The notes beneath the pieces were generated by a model, which was not told the origin of the DNA, did no database searches, and saw nothing but the letters and a program-made list of their open reading frames with translations. This document shows positions 33,535 through 40,351 of a stretch of 41,550 bases of DNA, one piece after another. This stretch comes from Candidatus Peribacteraceae bacterium. GTDB lineage: Bacteria > Patescibacteriota > Gracilibacteria > Peribacterales > Peribacteraceae. A program made the translations under genes and the position numbers. Position 1 is the stretch's first letter, and each line of letters begins with the position of its first letter. The stretch covers positions 1 to 41,550 of the forward strand of contig JASMHZ010000009.1 of assembly GCA_030750465.1 (NCBI GenBank), in the 5' to 3' direction.

Positions 33535-33562
33535 TGACTTTTGCGTTAAAATACCTTATAAA
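33534..33562 (+). promoter_or_regulatory. Promoter of the HEFGH metallopeptidase gene
   Basis: TTGACT (33534-33539), a 17-base spacer and TATAAA (33557-33562) lie 21 bases before the ATG at 33584. The -35 box touches the start codon of the divergent RNA methyltransferase gene. Confidence 0.65.
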
Positions 33563-33583
33563 ATATGACTTTAATTACTTATT

Positions 33584-34459
33584 ATGAGAGCAGTCCTCGT
33601 TCACCTTATCGGCTTCGTTCTTCTGCTCGGAAGTACCCTTCCGCAGGATATTGTAGCACATGCAGAGGCAAAGGCAAATGAAGCTATCCCCCAACTAGCC
33701 ATAGTTCGCCCCCAGAAGCGCGATCCAAGCATTACCCGAAAGGCTATCAAAGCTGTAAAAAGAAGAACAAGTGCGAAGCAAATCATTAAATTTCCGAGCC
33801 CTTCTGTTGGATTGCTGCCAGTAGTTAACCAGGAAGACATACGTATACACCACCGAGAGATGGCTGATGATGTACTTAGGTCTCTTCCCGTTGAATGTAC
33901 AGATCATTTGGAGAACTTCTATGTGAGATATGACAATCCAGAACGCAGAGGTTTGGCTGGAAAAAGATCAATTATTCTGGATGGAACAGTTCCTGATGAT
34001 GAATTTGTGGCTCTTTTAATTCATGAGTTTGGCCACATAACAGATTTGGGATGCATGGCAGGAAGCAAAGAAATGGCGCCAAGCGGATATAAGGACGGAT
34101 CTGAAATTATTTACGCTAATGATCCTAGTGTGAGCTTCTATTCTATTTCTTGGAAAGATTCCAAAACTCAAACCGTAAATTCATCTCCGGAAGATTTCGT
34201 ATCCGGATACGCAGGTTGGGATGCATTCGAAGACTTTGCAGAAACATACATTTATTACGCACTTCAGAATGAATCGTTCAGAACAAGAGCTCGAAAGAAT
34301 CCCGTGCTCGCCGCCAAGTACAGATGGATGTCACGAAATGCATTTGCAAGTACAACCAAGATTGCAGAAGGTAATTTTGTATGGGAAGGAAGGATCCCTT
34401 GGGATACCACTAAATTATCGTATAAGTGGTTGGTGAATGATGAAATTGCACTTAAATAA
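33584..34459 (+). CDS. Secreted zinc metallopeptidase (HEFGH), 291 aa
   Basis: The N-terminal signal 'VHLIGFVLLLGSTLPQDIVA' directs export. A basic linker 'RKAIKAVKRRTSAK' follows. The catalytic domain has the zincin helix 'LLIHEFGHITDLG' near 143 (HExxH with catalytic Glu) and a downstream 'EDFAETYIYYALQN' near 214, whose Glu is the probable third zinc ligand as in gluzincins. 'FRTRARKNPVLAAKYRWM' closes the domain. It probably cleaves peptides or proteins at the cell surface; the substrate is unknown. It has its own promoter, divergent from the RNA methyltransferase gene, and is followed by a pair of facing heptamer arrays. Confidence 0.8.
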   Translation: MRAVLVHLIGFVLLLGSTLPQDIVAHAEAKANEAIPQLAIVRPQKRDPSITRKAIKAVKRRTSAKQIIKFPSPSVGLLPVVNQEDIRIHHREMADDVLRSLPVECTDHLENFYVRYDNPERRGLAGKRSIILDGTVPDDEFVALLIHEFGHITDLGCMAGSKEMAPSGYKDGSEIIYANDPSVSFYSISWKDSKTQTVNSSPEDFVSGYAGWDAFEDFAETYIYYALQNESFRTRARKNPVLAAKYRWMSRNAFASTTKIAEGNFVWEGRIPWDTTKLSYKWLVNDEIALK

Positions 34460-34461
34460 AA

Positions 34462-34560
34462 TTGACAATTAACAATTAACAATTGACAATTCTAAAGAGA
34501 CTCAAGCTCTTTACTCGCTTGCGTTAATTGTCAATTGTCCATTGTCCATTGTCAATTCTG
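34462..34560. repeat. Facing inverted heptamer arrays
   Basis: Left array: CAATTAA/CAATTGA units (about 34463-34490). Right array: AATTGTC/CATTGTC units (about 34524-34557). They are reverse complements of each other and enclose a short AAAGAG...CTCTTT hairpin. The right array runs up to the ATG at 34561 and creates the false upstream start used by the ORF track. Confidence 0.8.
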
Positions 34561-35328
34561 ATGCGTCCAAGAATCTTATTAATCACCTGGCTCATTACTG
34601 ATTTAGCTTTATTCACAGCATCTTATCTATTAGCATATTTCATAAGAGTCGGACCCATCCTATCAACCGACTTCCCATTTGATCGATTTCTGACGGTTGC
34701 AATTGCAGTTGCACCTATTTGGCTCTTGGTGCTTGCAACAACCAGAACTTTTTACATGACCAGAAACCAAATGACTATCAGAAACGTTGCTTATATCTCT
34801 TACGCGGCGCTTGTTGGAGTTGCGCTTTTCTCGCTCGCTTATTACTTCCGCTTCCAGCTTTTCTTCTCACGATTGCTTCTGGTTTACGCATTTGTTTTTA
34901 GCATGATGCTAACGCTACTTTGGCACATCATCTTCCAACAAATTCAAAGGGCAATCTTAACCAAGAATCCGCCCGCCTTCCCCACTCTGATAGTCGGTGT
35001 GACGCGAGAATCTAAAGAGCTTGTTAATACTCTGATCAGAAAAAAGAATCCTCTTAAGCCTGTCGCAATATTGGACGGACGCGGCGCAAAAGAATCTGAA
35101 GTTAGCGGAGTTCAAGTCCTTGGAAAACTGAATAAATTGGAAGAAGTACTGGAGCAAAAGAAGATTACACACTTAATTCAATGCTCTGATCTTGAGCAGT
35201 CGCTTAATTTACTGAGTGCATGCAGAAACAAAAATATTACTTATCTGATGCTTCCATCCGTTCTGGGAATTGTGGAGAGAGATGAGAAGGTAGAATCACT
35301 TGAGGGGATGGCGGTGATTATGGTCTAA
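34561..35328 (+). CDS. WcaJ-like polyprenyl-phosphate sugar transferase N-terminal part, truncated
   Basis: A 255-residue protein. The first about 120 residues hold four membrane helices ('LLITWLITDLALFTASYLLA', 'LFSLAYYFRFQLFFSRLLLV'), as in the N-terminal region of WcaJ/PssY-type phosphoglycosyltransferases. A Rossmann-like domain follows ('FPTLIVGVTRESKELVNTLI', 'GVQVLGKLNKLEEVL', 'ITHLIQC'), matching their CoA-binding-like domain. The chain ends at about the point where the catalytic bacterial sugar transferase domain should begin, so it lacks the catalytic part. It may be a remnant, or a regulatory or membrane partner. The start is set at 34561, just after the heptamer array. A GC-rich palindrome begins two bases after the stop. 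Confidence 0.75.
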   Translation: MRPRILLITWLITDLALFTASYLLAYFIRVGPILSTDFPFDRFLTVAIAVAPIWLLVLATTRTFYMTRNQMTIRNVAYISYAALVGVALFSLAYYFRFQLFFSRLLLVYAFVFSMMLTLLWHIIFQQIQRAILTKNPPAFPTLIVGVTRESKELVNTLIRKKNPLKPVAILDGRGAKESEVSGVQVLGKLNKLEEVLEQKKITHLIQCSDLEQSLNLLSACRNKNITYLMLPSVLGIVERDEKVESLEGMAVIMV

Positions 35329-35329
35329 C

Positions 35330-35385
35330 GACCTCACCCCCTAACCCCCTCTCCTGCTTGCAGGAGAGGGGCTGGGGGTGAGGTC
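35330..35385. repeat. GC-rich palindromic repeat element, short copy
   Basis: A 56-base near-perfect hairpin with ends GACCTCACCCCC and GGGGGTGAGGTC and inner stem CTCTCCTG-CTTG-CAGGAGAG. It has the same ends as the element at 23465. It lies right after the truncated WcaJ-like gene and could also act as a transcription end. Confidence 0.8.
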
Positions 35386-35402
35386 GGTAAGGTCAAAAAG
35401 CT

Positions 35403-35416
35403 GGCCCCGCGGGGCC
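35403..35416. other. Perfect GC palindrome GGCCCCGCGGGGCC
   Basis: A 14-base perfect palindrome in a short GC-rich patch between the palindromic element and the small membrane protein gene. The role is unclear. Confidence 0.5.
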
Positions 35417-35446
35417 GGCCTTCGAGCGTTCGGCTTCTTGAATTCG

Positions 35447-35704
35447 CTACAGTCCACACATGCGACAAATCCGAGGAATAACCAGGAGTGTGAAAGCAAT
35501 CGTACACCAGATCGCCAAAATCAAACTGAGCCAACTGTCCACAATCTGTGAAATCTCAATTTTGCCATCCATCCATGGAGATAATATTGAAATCAAAGAT
35601 ATCAGGAAGCTGATAGCCAACAACATATCCAACCATCCAAATGTTGAGGGCTCTTTTTGCTTACACCTCTTCTTACTGAGCTCATTTCTTCTCATCGCAC
35701 TCAT
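35447..35704 (-). CDS. Small membrane protein, 85 aa
   Basis: It has two transmembrane helices: 'WLDMLLAISFLISLISILSP' near 24-43 and 'SWLSLILAIWCTIAFTLLVI' near 57-76. A basic N-terminus 'RRNELSKKRCKQK' suggests N-in topology. The ATG at 35704 is preceded by AAAGGAGAA at good spacing, one of the few clear Shine-Dalgarno sites in the window. This and the helix pattern favour this frame over the overlapping plus-strand ORF 35460-35786. No family is recognised. Confidence 0.6.
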   Translation of the reverse strand: MSAMRRNELSKKRCKQKEPSTFGWLDMLLAISFLISLISILSPWMDGKIEISQIVDSWLSLILAIWCTIAFTLLVIPRICRMCGL

Positions 35705-35819
35705 TTCAGATTCTCCTTTGCGAATGCTTCAATTGAAGGATCAACCTAACCAAACGTCACCTCAAAGACTAAATCATTTGCCTTGAAAAACAACAGAAAT
35801 CAGCCCAAAAATAATGACT

Positions 35820-35848
35820 AAACGAATTAACGAAATAACGAATTAACG
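35820..35848. repeat. AACGAATT-type degenerate array
   Basis: Units AACGAATT, AACGAAAT, AACGAATT and AACG repeat with an eight- to nine-base period directly upstream of the sugar nucleotidyltransferase gene. They also supply its possible -35 box. Confidence 0.65.
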
Positions 35849-35855
35849 TTATTAT
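35827..35855 (+). promoter_or_regulatory. Promoter, leaderless type
   Basis: TTAACG (35827-35832), a 17-base spacer and TATTAT (35850-35855) lie exactly 7 bases before the ATG at 35863. Confidence 0.55.
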
Positions 35856-35862
35856 CGACCTA

Positions 35863-36867
35863 ATGAAAGCTTTTATTTTAGCCGGCGGCTTTGCCACCCG
35901 CCTCTGGCCTCTGACCGAGAAAAGGGCCAAGCCTCTGCTTCCACTAGCCGGAAAGCCGATAATCTCGCATATTGTGGAGAAGATACCGGAGGATATTCCA
36001 ATAACTGTAAGTACTAACGCTGTATTTATGGAGGGCTTTGAGCAGTGGAAGAAGGATTTAAACCGGGATAATCTGGAGATATTGATTGAGGATACGAGGA
36101 GTGACGACCAGAAACTGGGGGCGCTAGGGGCAGTTAGTCAGTGGATACAATCTGAGAGTATTGATGAAGATGTATTACTTCTGACTGGTGATAATTATTT
36201 CGGATTTGAAATTAGTGACTTCATCGAAGCTTATTCGAACGGTACTCCCATCCTTGCCGCCTTTGATATTGGAGATGAAATCAAGGCTAGATCTTTTGGG
36301 ACTGTAATTCTTGAGAAATCTAAGAAACCGACAACCGACAACCGACAACCGACAACCGATATTATCTCAGCATTTGAAGAGAAGCCCAAAGAACCTTCAT
36401 CGACTATTGTCAGTACAGGTTGTTCCATTCTTCCTGAGAGCTCTCTCCCTGTTTTGGTTGAATATGCAAAAGAACACCCTGACAATGTAGGTGGAATTTT
36501 TGAAGAATTCTTGAACCCGAAAACCGAAAACCGAAAACCGATTGCCGTTCAGGCCTTCACTTTTACAAACCCTTGGTTCGACATAGGATCCTTTGAAGCT
36601 TATCTGGAGGCAACTCGCGAGCTTGTGGGTGAAAAGATTGTAATAGAAGAGGGTGCAAGCTTGGAACATACCAATTGCGAAGGAAGCGTCGTAGTAGGAG
36701 CAGGTTCCAAAGTGAATCGAAGCGAGCTCAAGGACGTTGTAATATTTGAAGGATCGACGATTGAGGACTGCAATCTGGAAAACTGTATTATTGACCTCAA
36801 TTGCTCGCTTAAGGGTGTGGATTTAAGGGGGAAGATGATAAGAGAGAATACAAGATTATTGCGTTAA
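35863..36867 (+). CDS. NDP-sugar pyrophosphorylase with left-handed beta-helix tail
   Basis: A 334-residue nucleotidyltransferase that should make an NDP-sugar from NTP and a sugar-1-phosphate for envelope polysaccharides. The N-terminal 'AFILAGGFATRLWPLTE' is the nucleotide-binding loop and 'KPLLPLAGKPI' the following motif. 'LLTGDNYFGF' near 109 gives the metal-binding Asp, and 'PWFDIGSFEAYLEA' near 238 closes the domain. From about 255 on, hexad-like repeats ('GSVVVGAGSKVNRSELKDVV') form a short left-handed beta-helix. It differs from typical proteins in two surface loops encoded by heptamer repeats ('KKPTTDNRQPTTD' and 'PKTENRKP'). Sugar and nucleotide specificity cannot be read from sequence. 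It has its own leaderless promoter. Confidence 0.88.
   Translation: MKAFILAGGFATRLWPLTEKRAKPLLPLAGKPIISHIVEKIPEDIPITVSTNAVFMEGFEQWKKDLNRDNLEILIEDTRSDDQKLGALGAVSQWIQSESIDEDVLLLTGDNYFGFEISDFIEAYSNGTPILAAFDIGDEIKARSFGTVILEKSKKPTTDNRQPTTDIISAFEEKPKEPSSTIVSTGCSILPESSLPVLVEYAKEHPDNVGGIFEEFLNPKTENRKPIAVQAFTFTNPWFDIGSFEAYLEATRELVGEKIVIEEGASLEHTNCEGSVVVGAGSKVNRSELKDVVIFEGSTIEDCNLENCIIDLNCSLKGVDLRGKMIRENTRLLR
36326..36360. repeat. AACCGAC heptamer array in coding sequence
   Basis: Four exact AACCGAC units plus AACCGAT inside the nucleotidyltransferase gene, translated in frame as part of a loop 'KPTTDNRQPTTD'. Confidence 0.95.
36518..36542. repeat. CGAAAAC heptamer array in coding sequence
   Basis: Three exact CGAAAAC units plus CGAT, in the same gene as the AACCGAC array, translated as 'PKTENRKP'. 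Confidence 0.92.
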
Positions 36868-36890
36868 TAAGGTAGATTTGATCTATTACT

Positions 36891-36995
36891 AAATTGCCAA
36901 ATTGTTCGGCAGAGCGTTACTTGCAATTGTAGTAATAATAGCTCGTATCGGAGTTCTTAACTCGCTCAGCGAACAATTTAACAGTTTAGCAATTT
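36891..36995. repeat. Facing inverted repeat arrays with hairpin
   Basis: The left part AAATTGCCAAATTGTTCG... (36891-36916) is the near reverse complement of the right part ...CGAACAATTTAACAG...AATTT (36963-36995). GCAGAGCG and CGCTCAGC lie at the inner ends. No gene lies in 36868-37045. Confidence 0.65.
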
Positions 36996-37066
36996 AACGA
37001 TGTAACACTTTAATTAACCACCAATTACATTGCCCCCAGCACATCATGCCATTAGACTTTACTCCT

Positions 37067-37732
37067 ATGAAAAAATTATTCCTCATCTCATCATTTTTGC
37101 TTCTATCCGCCTGCGGAGAACCAACTTTGGTACTTGACGTTGAATACTCCACAGATGAACCCGAATTATTGGACATTTTGGAGACTGCGACAGAAAACGT
37201 TATAGAAAGAATGGCATTTGCGATTGAAAATCAGGTTCCAGATATAGAGGTTCAGGACAAGGGAGATAAACTTAGGTTTACAGTCGGGCTAATGCATAAA
37301 GCCACAGCTGATCAATTGGCTGAAAGCTTGGCAAGGCCTTTGGATGTTGTTTTCGCATTACAAGCAGAAGAAGGCGAAGCTCCTGACATTACTAACGAGA
37401 ATTACGGCGACTTTGTAAAAACCGATTTGGCAGGTGAACACATACAATGGGTGTCCGCAGAAGGGCACGAAAGCGAAGACTCAGGAGAAGCCAATGTTGC
37501 AATATCATTGAAAGAAGATGGTGGAAAGATTTGGAGCGATATTGTTCAGAACAACGCCGGCAGAAAGACGGGCCTCTTTGTACGCGGAGGACTGGTTTCT
37601 CTGACAGCTGTAAAAGAGGGAGGAACCGGCTCTACAATTTATATATCAGGAATCCCCAGCTTCACACTTGCACGTATATTCTCGGAAGATATCATTGTTG
37701 GGACGTATGCTAAATTTGTCGTTGTTAAATGA
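37067..37732 (+). CDS. Lipoprotein resembling the SecD periplasmic domain
   Basis: I choose the ATG at 37067, giving a 221-residue lipoprotein with signal 'MKKLFLISSFLLLSACGEP' and lipobox LSAC; 37046 is an alternative. The mature chain tracks SecD's extracytoplasmic P1 region. The last about 80 residues, 'NVAISLKEDGGKIWSDIVQN' then 'KTGLFVRGGLVSLTAVKEGG' and 'STIYISGIPSFTLARIF', align by eye with 'PVVQIMFDAQGGEIFHELTK' and following in the SecD gene downstream. There are no membrane helices other than the signal. It lies about 160 bases before secD. It may be a soluble accessory to late protein translocation, or a diverged duplicate of the SecD domain. I know of no named family for it. Confidence 0.75.
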   Translation: MKKLFLISSFLLLSACGEPTLVLDVEYSTDEPELLDILETATENVIERMAFAIENQVPDIEVQDKGDKLRFTVGLMHKATADQLAESLARPLDVVFALQAEEGEAPDITNENYGDFVKTDLAGEHIQWVSAEGHESEDSGEANVAISLKEDGGKIWSDIVQNNAGRKTGLFVRGGLVSLTAVKEGGTGSTIYISGIPSFTLARIFSEDIIVGTYAKFVVVK

Positions 37733-37736
37733 ATTC

Positions 37737-37840
37737 AGCTTACTAGCTTCTAACTTTTAGCTTCTTTAGCTTTGGCTGGTTCTTGTCTATAATTTGCCAC
37801 AAATGGAAGCTAATGGAGCTATAAGCTAATGAAGCTAAAT
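37737..37840. repeat. Facing inverted arrays of TAGCTTC-type units
   Basis: The left array TAGCTTC/TAACTTT/TAGCTTC (37737-37773) faces its reverse complement GAAGCTAATGGAGCTATAAG... (37805-37840). A TATAAT lies in the loop. The structure separates the SecD-like lipoprotein gene from secD. Confidence 0.7.
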
Positions 37841-37878
37841 ATTCAAGAAAAACCCTCCCCCAATCCCTATTAAATCTC

Positions 37879-37884
37879 TACAAT
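37879..37884 (+). promoter_or_regulatory. -10 box of secD, leaderless type
   Basis: TACAAT lies exactly 7 bases before the ATG at 37892. No good -35 box is visible at 17 bases. Confidence 0.5.
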
Positions 37885-37891
37885 ATCCGCA

Positions 37892-40318
37892 ATGTTTGAA
37901 CGCCGTTCCCGCCTTTGGCCGTCTCTGACTATCGTAATTGCAATTTTGGTCGTAGTTATAGCATTGCCACAGGAGAAACGCACATGGGTTCCTTCTTTTC
38001 TAAGGATTCCTAAGCTTCATTATGGTTTGGATCTGATTGGGGGTACTCAATTGGATTTTAGAATCTCTGAAAGAGAAATGAGGGAACAAACAGAATCGTT
38101 GGAGGCAGATATCGTAACTATGGAAAAAGAAGGCGCTCCTCCGGAGAAGCTTAACGCTGCGCGAGCCCAGATAATTGCTCTGCAGGAACAACAGCAGACA
38201 ATTGTTGAAGCTATACGCACAGTTTTGGAACGACGCATTAATGCACTTGGCGTTAGCGAGGCAGTTATAACGCCGTCATATATAGGAAACGAGAAGCACT
38301 TGCTGGTTGAATGTCCCGGAGTTGTAAACACCCAAGATTGCATCGATACTGTAGGTAAAACTATCAAACTTGAGTTTAAGGAAGAATTTACAGAGCCTAC
38401 CGAAGAGTTCGAAGTTAGCGTAAATGATCGAGTTGCCAGCGCCTTATCCAGAATCACAGAAAGTGGAGAGACATTGTCGCTTGTAGGACAAGACCTTAGT
38501 GACGAGCTTGGTGTAGGATTCGAAGATGAACGTGCCTACTTCTACGACGAACTGCATGCGGGGCTGGAAGTAATGTGGGATCGCAGTCCTTCGTCTGGTG
38601 TAAAAAAGTTTGAAGGAAGTATCTCTATCCCCGAACAAGTTGATGGAGAAATCGTATTCAACGACTATCCTGGAATTTTCCTCGCCGAAGTAACCAAGGA
38701 AAACGAGAAAATTGCACGCGTAATCACAGATCCTGCTATTGCCTTGGAGCATTTGGCGAATACTAATGAAGGCTTATCTTTTGAAAGCTTTGAAGATCAA
38801 GTTTTAGAAAATGAATCGGATCCTGTTGAACAAGCTTTGAAAGCTACGATTGTTGGACGTATGCAGAACGTTAGTATTGATGAGAAAACAATGCAGATCA
38901 TTTACCTCAAGTCTCTTGATAAAGGGGCGGAAGAAATGTCTGCGAGCCACATCCTGATTGCATATAAAGGAACCTTGTCTGCAGAAGAAGATGTGACTAG
39001 AACTCGATCGGAAGCGCAAGAGTTTGTACAAGAGCTTAAGAAGAGAATTGCAGAAGGTGAAATTTTTGAAGATTTGGCTAAGGAGTTTTCCGACGGACCT
39101 TCTGGTTCGGAGGGAGGAAGTCTGGGAACCTTCGGCCAAGGTGCAATGGTACCAGTGTTCGAGCAAGCCGCGTTTGCATTGAGCGAAGGTAAAATCAGTG
39201 AGCCAGTTGAAACCCAATTTGGTTTCCATCTTATTCGAGCAGACAGCGCTTTAATCACTAAGCCAGACATTGCTTCATACGATGTACTTACTATCAAAGA
39301 CGATAATGCTTCTGACCTCTCTCTTAAATACAAGACCGACATGGAAAACAGGAAAGTGGAACGCGAAGAAGAAGCTGCTTATATACGTACCCTTTTCTTC
39401 TCTTTGCTCCCAACAGGATGGAAAGATACATCGCTTGATGGAAAACATTTCCAATCCGCAACAGTCACACTGGATTCGACCACTAACCTTCCTGTGGTTC
39501 AGATAATGTTCGATGCGCAGGGAGGCGAGATCTTCCATGAGCTTACAAAGAATAATGTTAGCAAAAGAATCGCAATTTTTGTTGGAGGACAATTGGTCTC
39601 TGCACCAACGGTTCAAACAGAGATCGCAGGAGGAATTGCGATAATCACCGGAAGCAGAACATTCGAGGAAGCAAAGACTCTCGCACAGGATCTAAATACA
39701 GGCGCAATTCCGGCTCCTATCTATCTGACAGGCCAAAGGACTGTGGAGGCTACTCTCGGTGCAAAAGCACTCCAGACCTCTGTAAAGGCTGCTCTGATCG
39801 GCATAGCCATTCTTATGCTCTTTATGATCTTGATGTACAGACTTATGGGGCTTTTGGCAGACTTGGCATTGTTTGTTTACGCTCTGATATTTTTGACAGT
39901 GCTTAAGCTTCCTCTGTTCCTTCTGTCTGACCAGTACATTGTTCTAACTCTCGCAGGAATGGCCGGAATAATTCTCTCGATTGGAATGGCAGTTGATGCA
40001 AATATTCTAATTTTTGAAAGGATTAAAGAGGAACTTAGGAAGGGCAAATTATATAAGACCGCGGTTGAGACCGGCTTTGAGCGTGCATGGCCAAGCATTC
40101 GCGATGGTAACGTTTCAACGTTTATAACCTGCATAGTCCTGTTTACAATTGGAACTTCCATAGTCCGCGGATTCGCCGCAACTCTTGGTATGGGAGTCTT
40201 GATCTCTATGTTCTCTGCAATTGTTGTGACCAGATTTTTACTTAGGCAACTCGCCAAGTCTCCGATTTCGGAGAATATGGAAATGTTTGGAATTAAAAGA
40301 GAGATAACCGAGGAATAA
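37892..40318 (+). CDS. secD: SecD translocase subunit with inserted parvulin (PpiC) domain, 808 aa
   Basis: SecD works with SecF after SecYEG to pull exported proteins across the membrane using proton flow. It has helix 1 near 10-26, then 'YGLDLIGGTQLDFRI' near 44, a coiled coil (about 60-110), 'IRTVLERRINALGVSE' and the rest of the first periplasmic subdomain. Residues about 347-455 are a full parvulin-type prolyl isomerase: 'ASHILIAYKG', 'FEDLAKEFSDGPSGSEGGSL', 'AAFALSEGKISEPVETQFGF', 'HLIRAD'. The P1 head ('VVQIMFDAQGGEIFHELTK' near 535) and five C-terminal helices follow, with conserved 'GMAVDANILIFERIKEE' near 698. At 808 residues it is far longer than the usual 400-620. No secF follows in this window. 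The start is supported by a -10 box 7 bases upstream. Confidence 0.95.
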   Translation: MFERRSRLWPSLTIVIAILVVVIALPQEKRTWVPSFLRIPKLHYGLDLIGGTQLDFRISEREMREQTESLEADIVTMEKEGAPPEKLNAARAQIIALQEQQQTIVEAIRTVLERRINALGVSEAVITPSYIGNEKHLLVECPGVVNTQDCIDTVGKTIKLEFKEEFTEPTEEFEVSVNDRVASALSRITESGETLSLVGQDLSDELGVGFEDERAYFYDELHAGLEVMWDRSPSSGVKKFEGSISIPEQVDGEIVFNDYPGIFLAEVTKENEKIARVITDPAIALEHLANTNEGLSFESFEDQVLENESDPVEQALKATIVGRMQNVSIDEKTMQIIYLKSLDKGAEEMSASHILIAYKGTLSAEEDVTRTRSEAQEFVQELKKRIAEGEIFEDLAKEFSDGPSGSEGGSLGTFGQGAMVPVFEQAAFALSEGKISEPVETQFGFHLIRADSALITKPDIASYDVLTIKDDNASDLSLKYKTDMENRKVEREEEAAYIRTLFFSLLPTGWKDTSLDGKHFQSATVTLDSTTNLPVVQIMFDAQGGEIFHELTKNNVSKRIAIFVGGQLVSAPTVQTEIAGGIAIITGSRTFEEAKTLAQDLNTGAIPAPIYLTGQRTVEATLGAKALQTSVKAALIGIAILMLFMILMYRLMGLLADLALFVYALIFLTVLKLPLFLLSDQYIVLTLAGMAGIILSIGMAVDANILIFERIKEELRKGKLYKTAVETGFERAWPSIRDGNVSTFITCIVLFTIGTSIVRGFAATLGMGVLISMFSAIVVTRFLLRQLAKSPISENMEMFGIKREITEE
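38930..39256 (+). other. Parvulin/PpiC domain insertion within SecD
   Basis: About 109 codons encode a complete rotamase domain with the family's beginning (SASHILI), the GG.LG.F motif ('SEGGSLGTFGQGAMVPVFEQ') and the closing 'FGFHLI'. It is flanked on both sides by SecD periplasmic sequence in the same frame. Confidence 0.9.
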
Positions 40319-40338
40319 CAAATCAATCTCCACTTATG

Positions 40339-40344
40339 TATAAT
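40339..40344 (+). promoter_or_regulatory. -10 box, leaderless type
   Basis: A perfect TATAAT lies exactly 7 bases before the ATG at 40352, just after the secD stop. Confidence 0.6.
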
Positions 40345-40351
40345 CCATACA

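Noticed and set aside
35460-35786. Plus-strand 108-residue ORF
   Set aside because: The opposite frame has two clear membrane helices and a Shine-Dalgarno sequence; this frame has neither.
36326-36542. Short CRISPR-like array
   Set aside because: Units are seven bases in perfect tandem with no spacers, and they are translated in frame.
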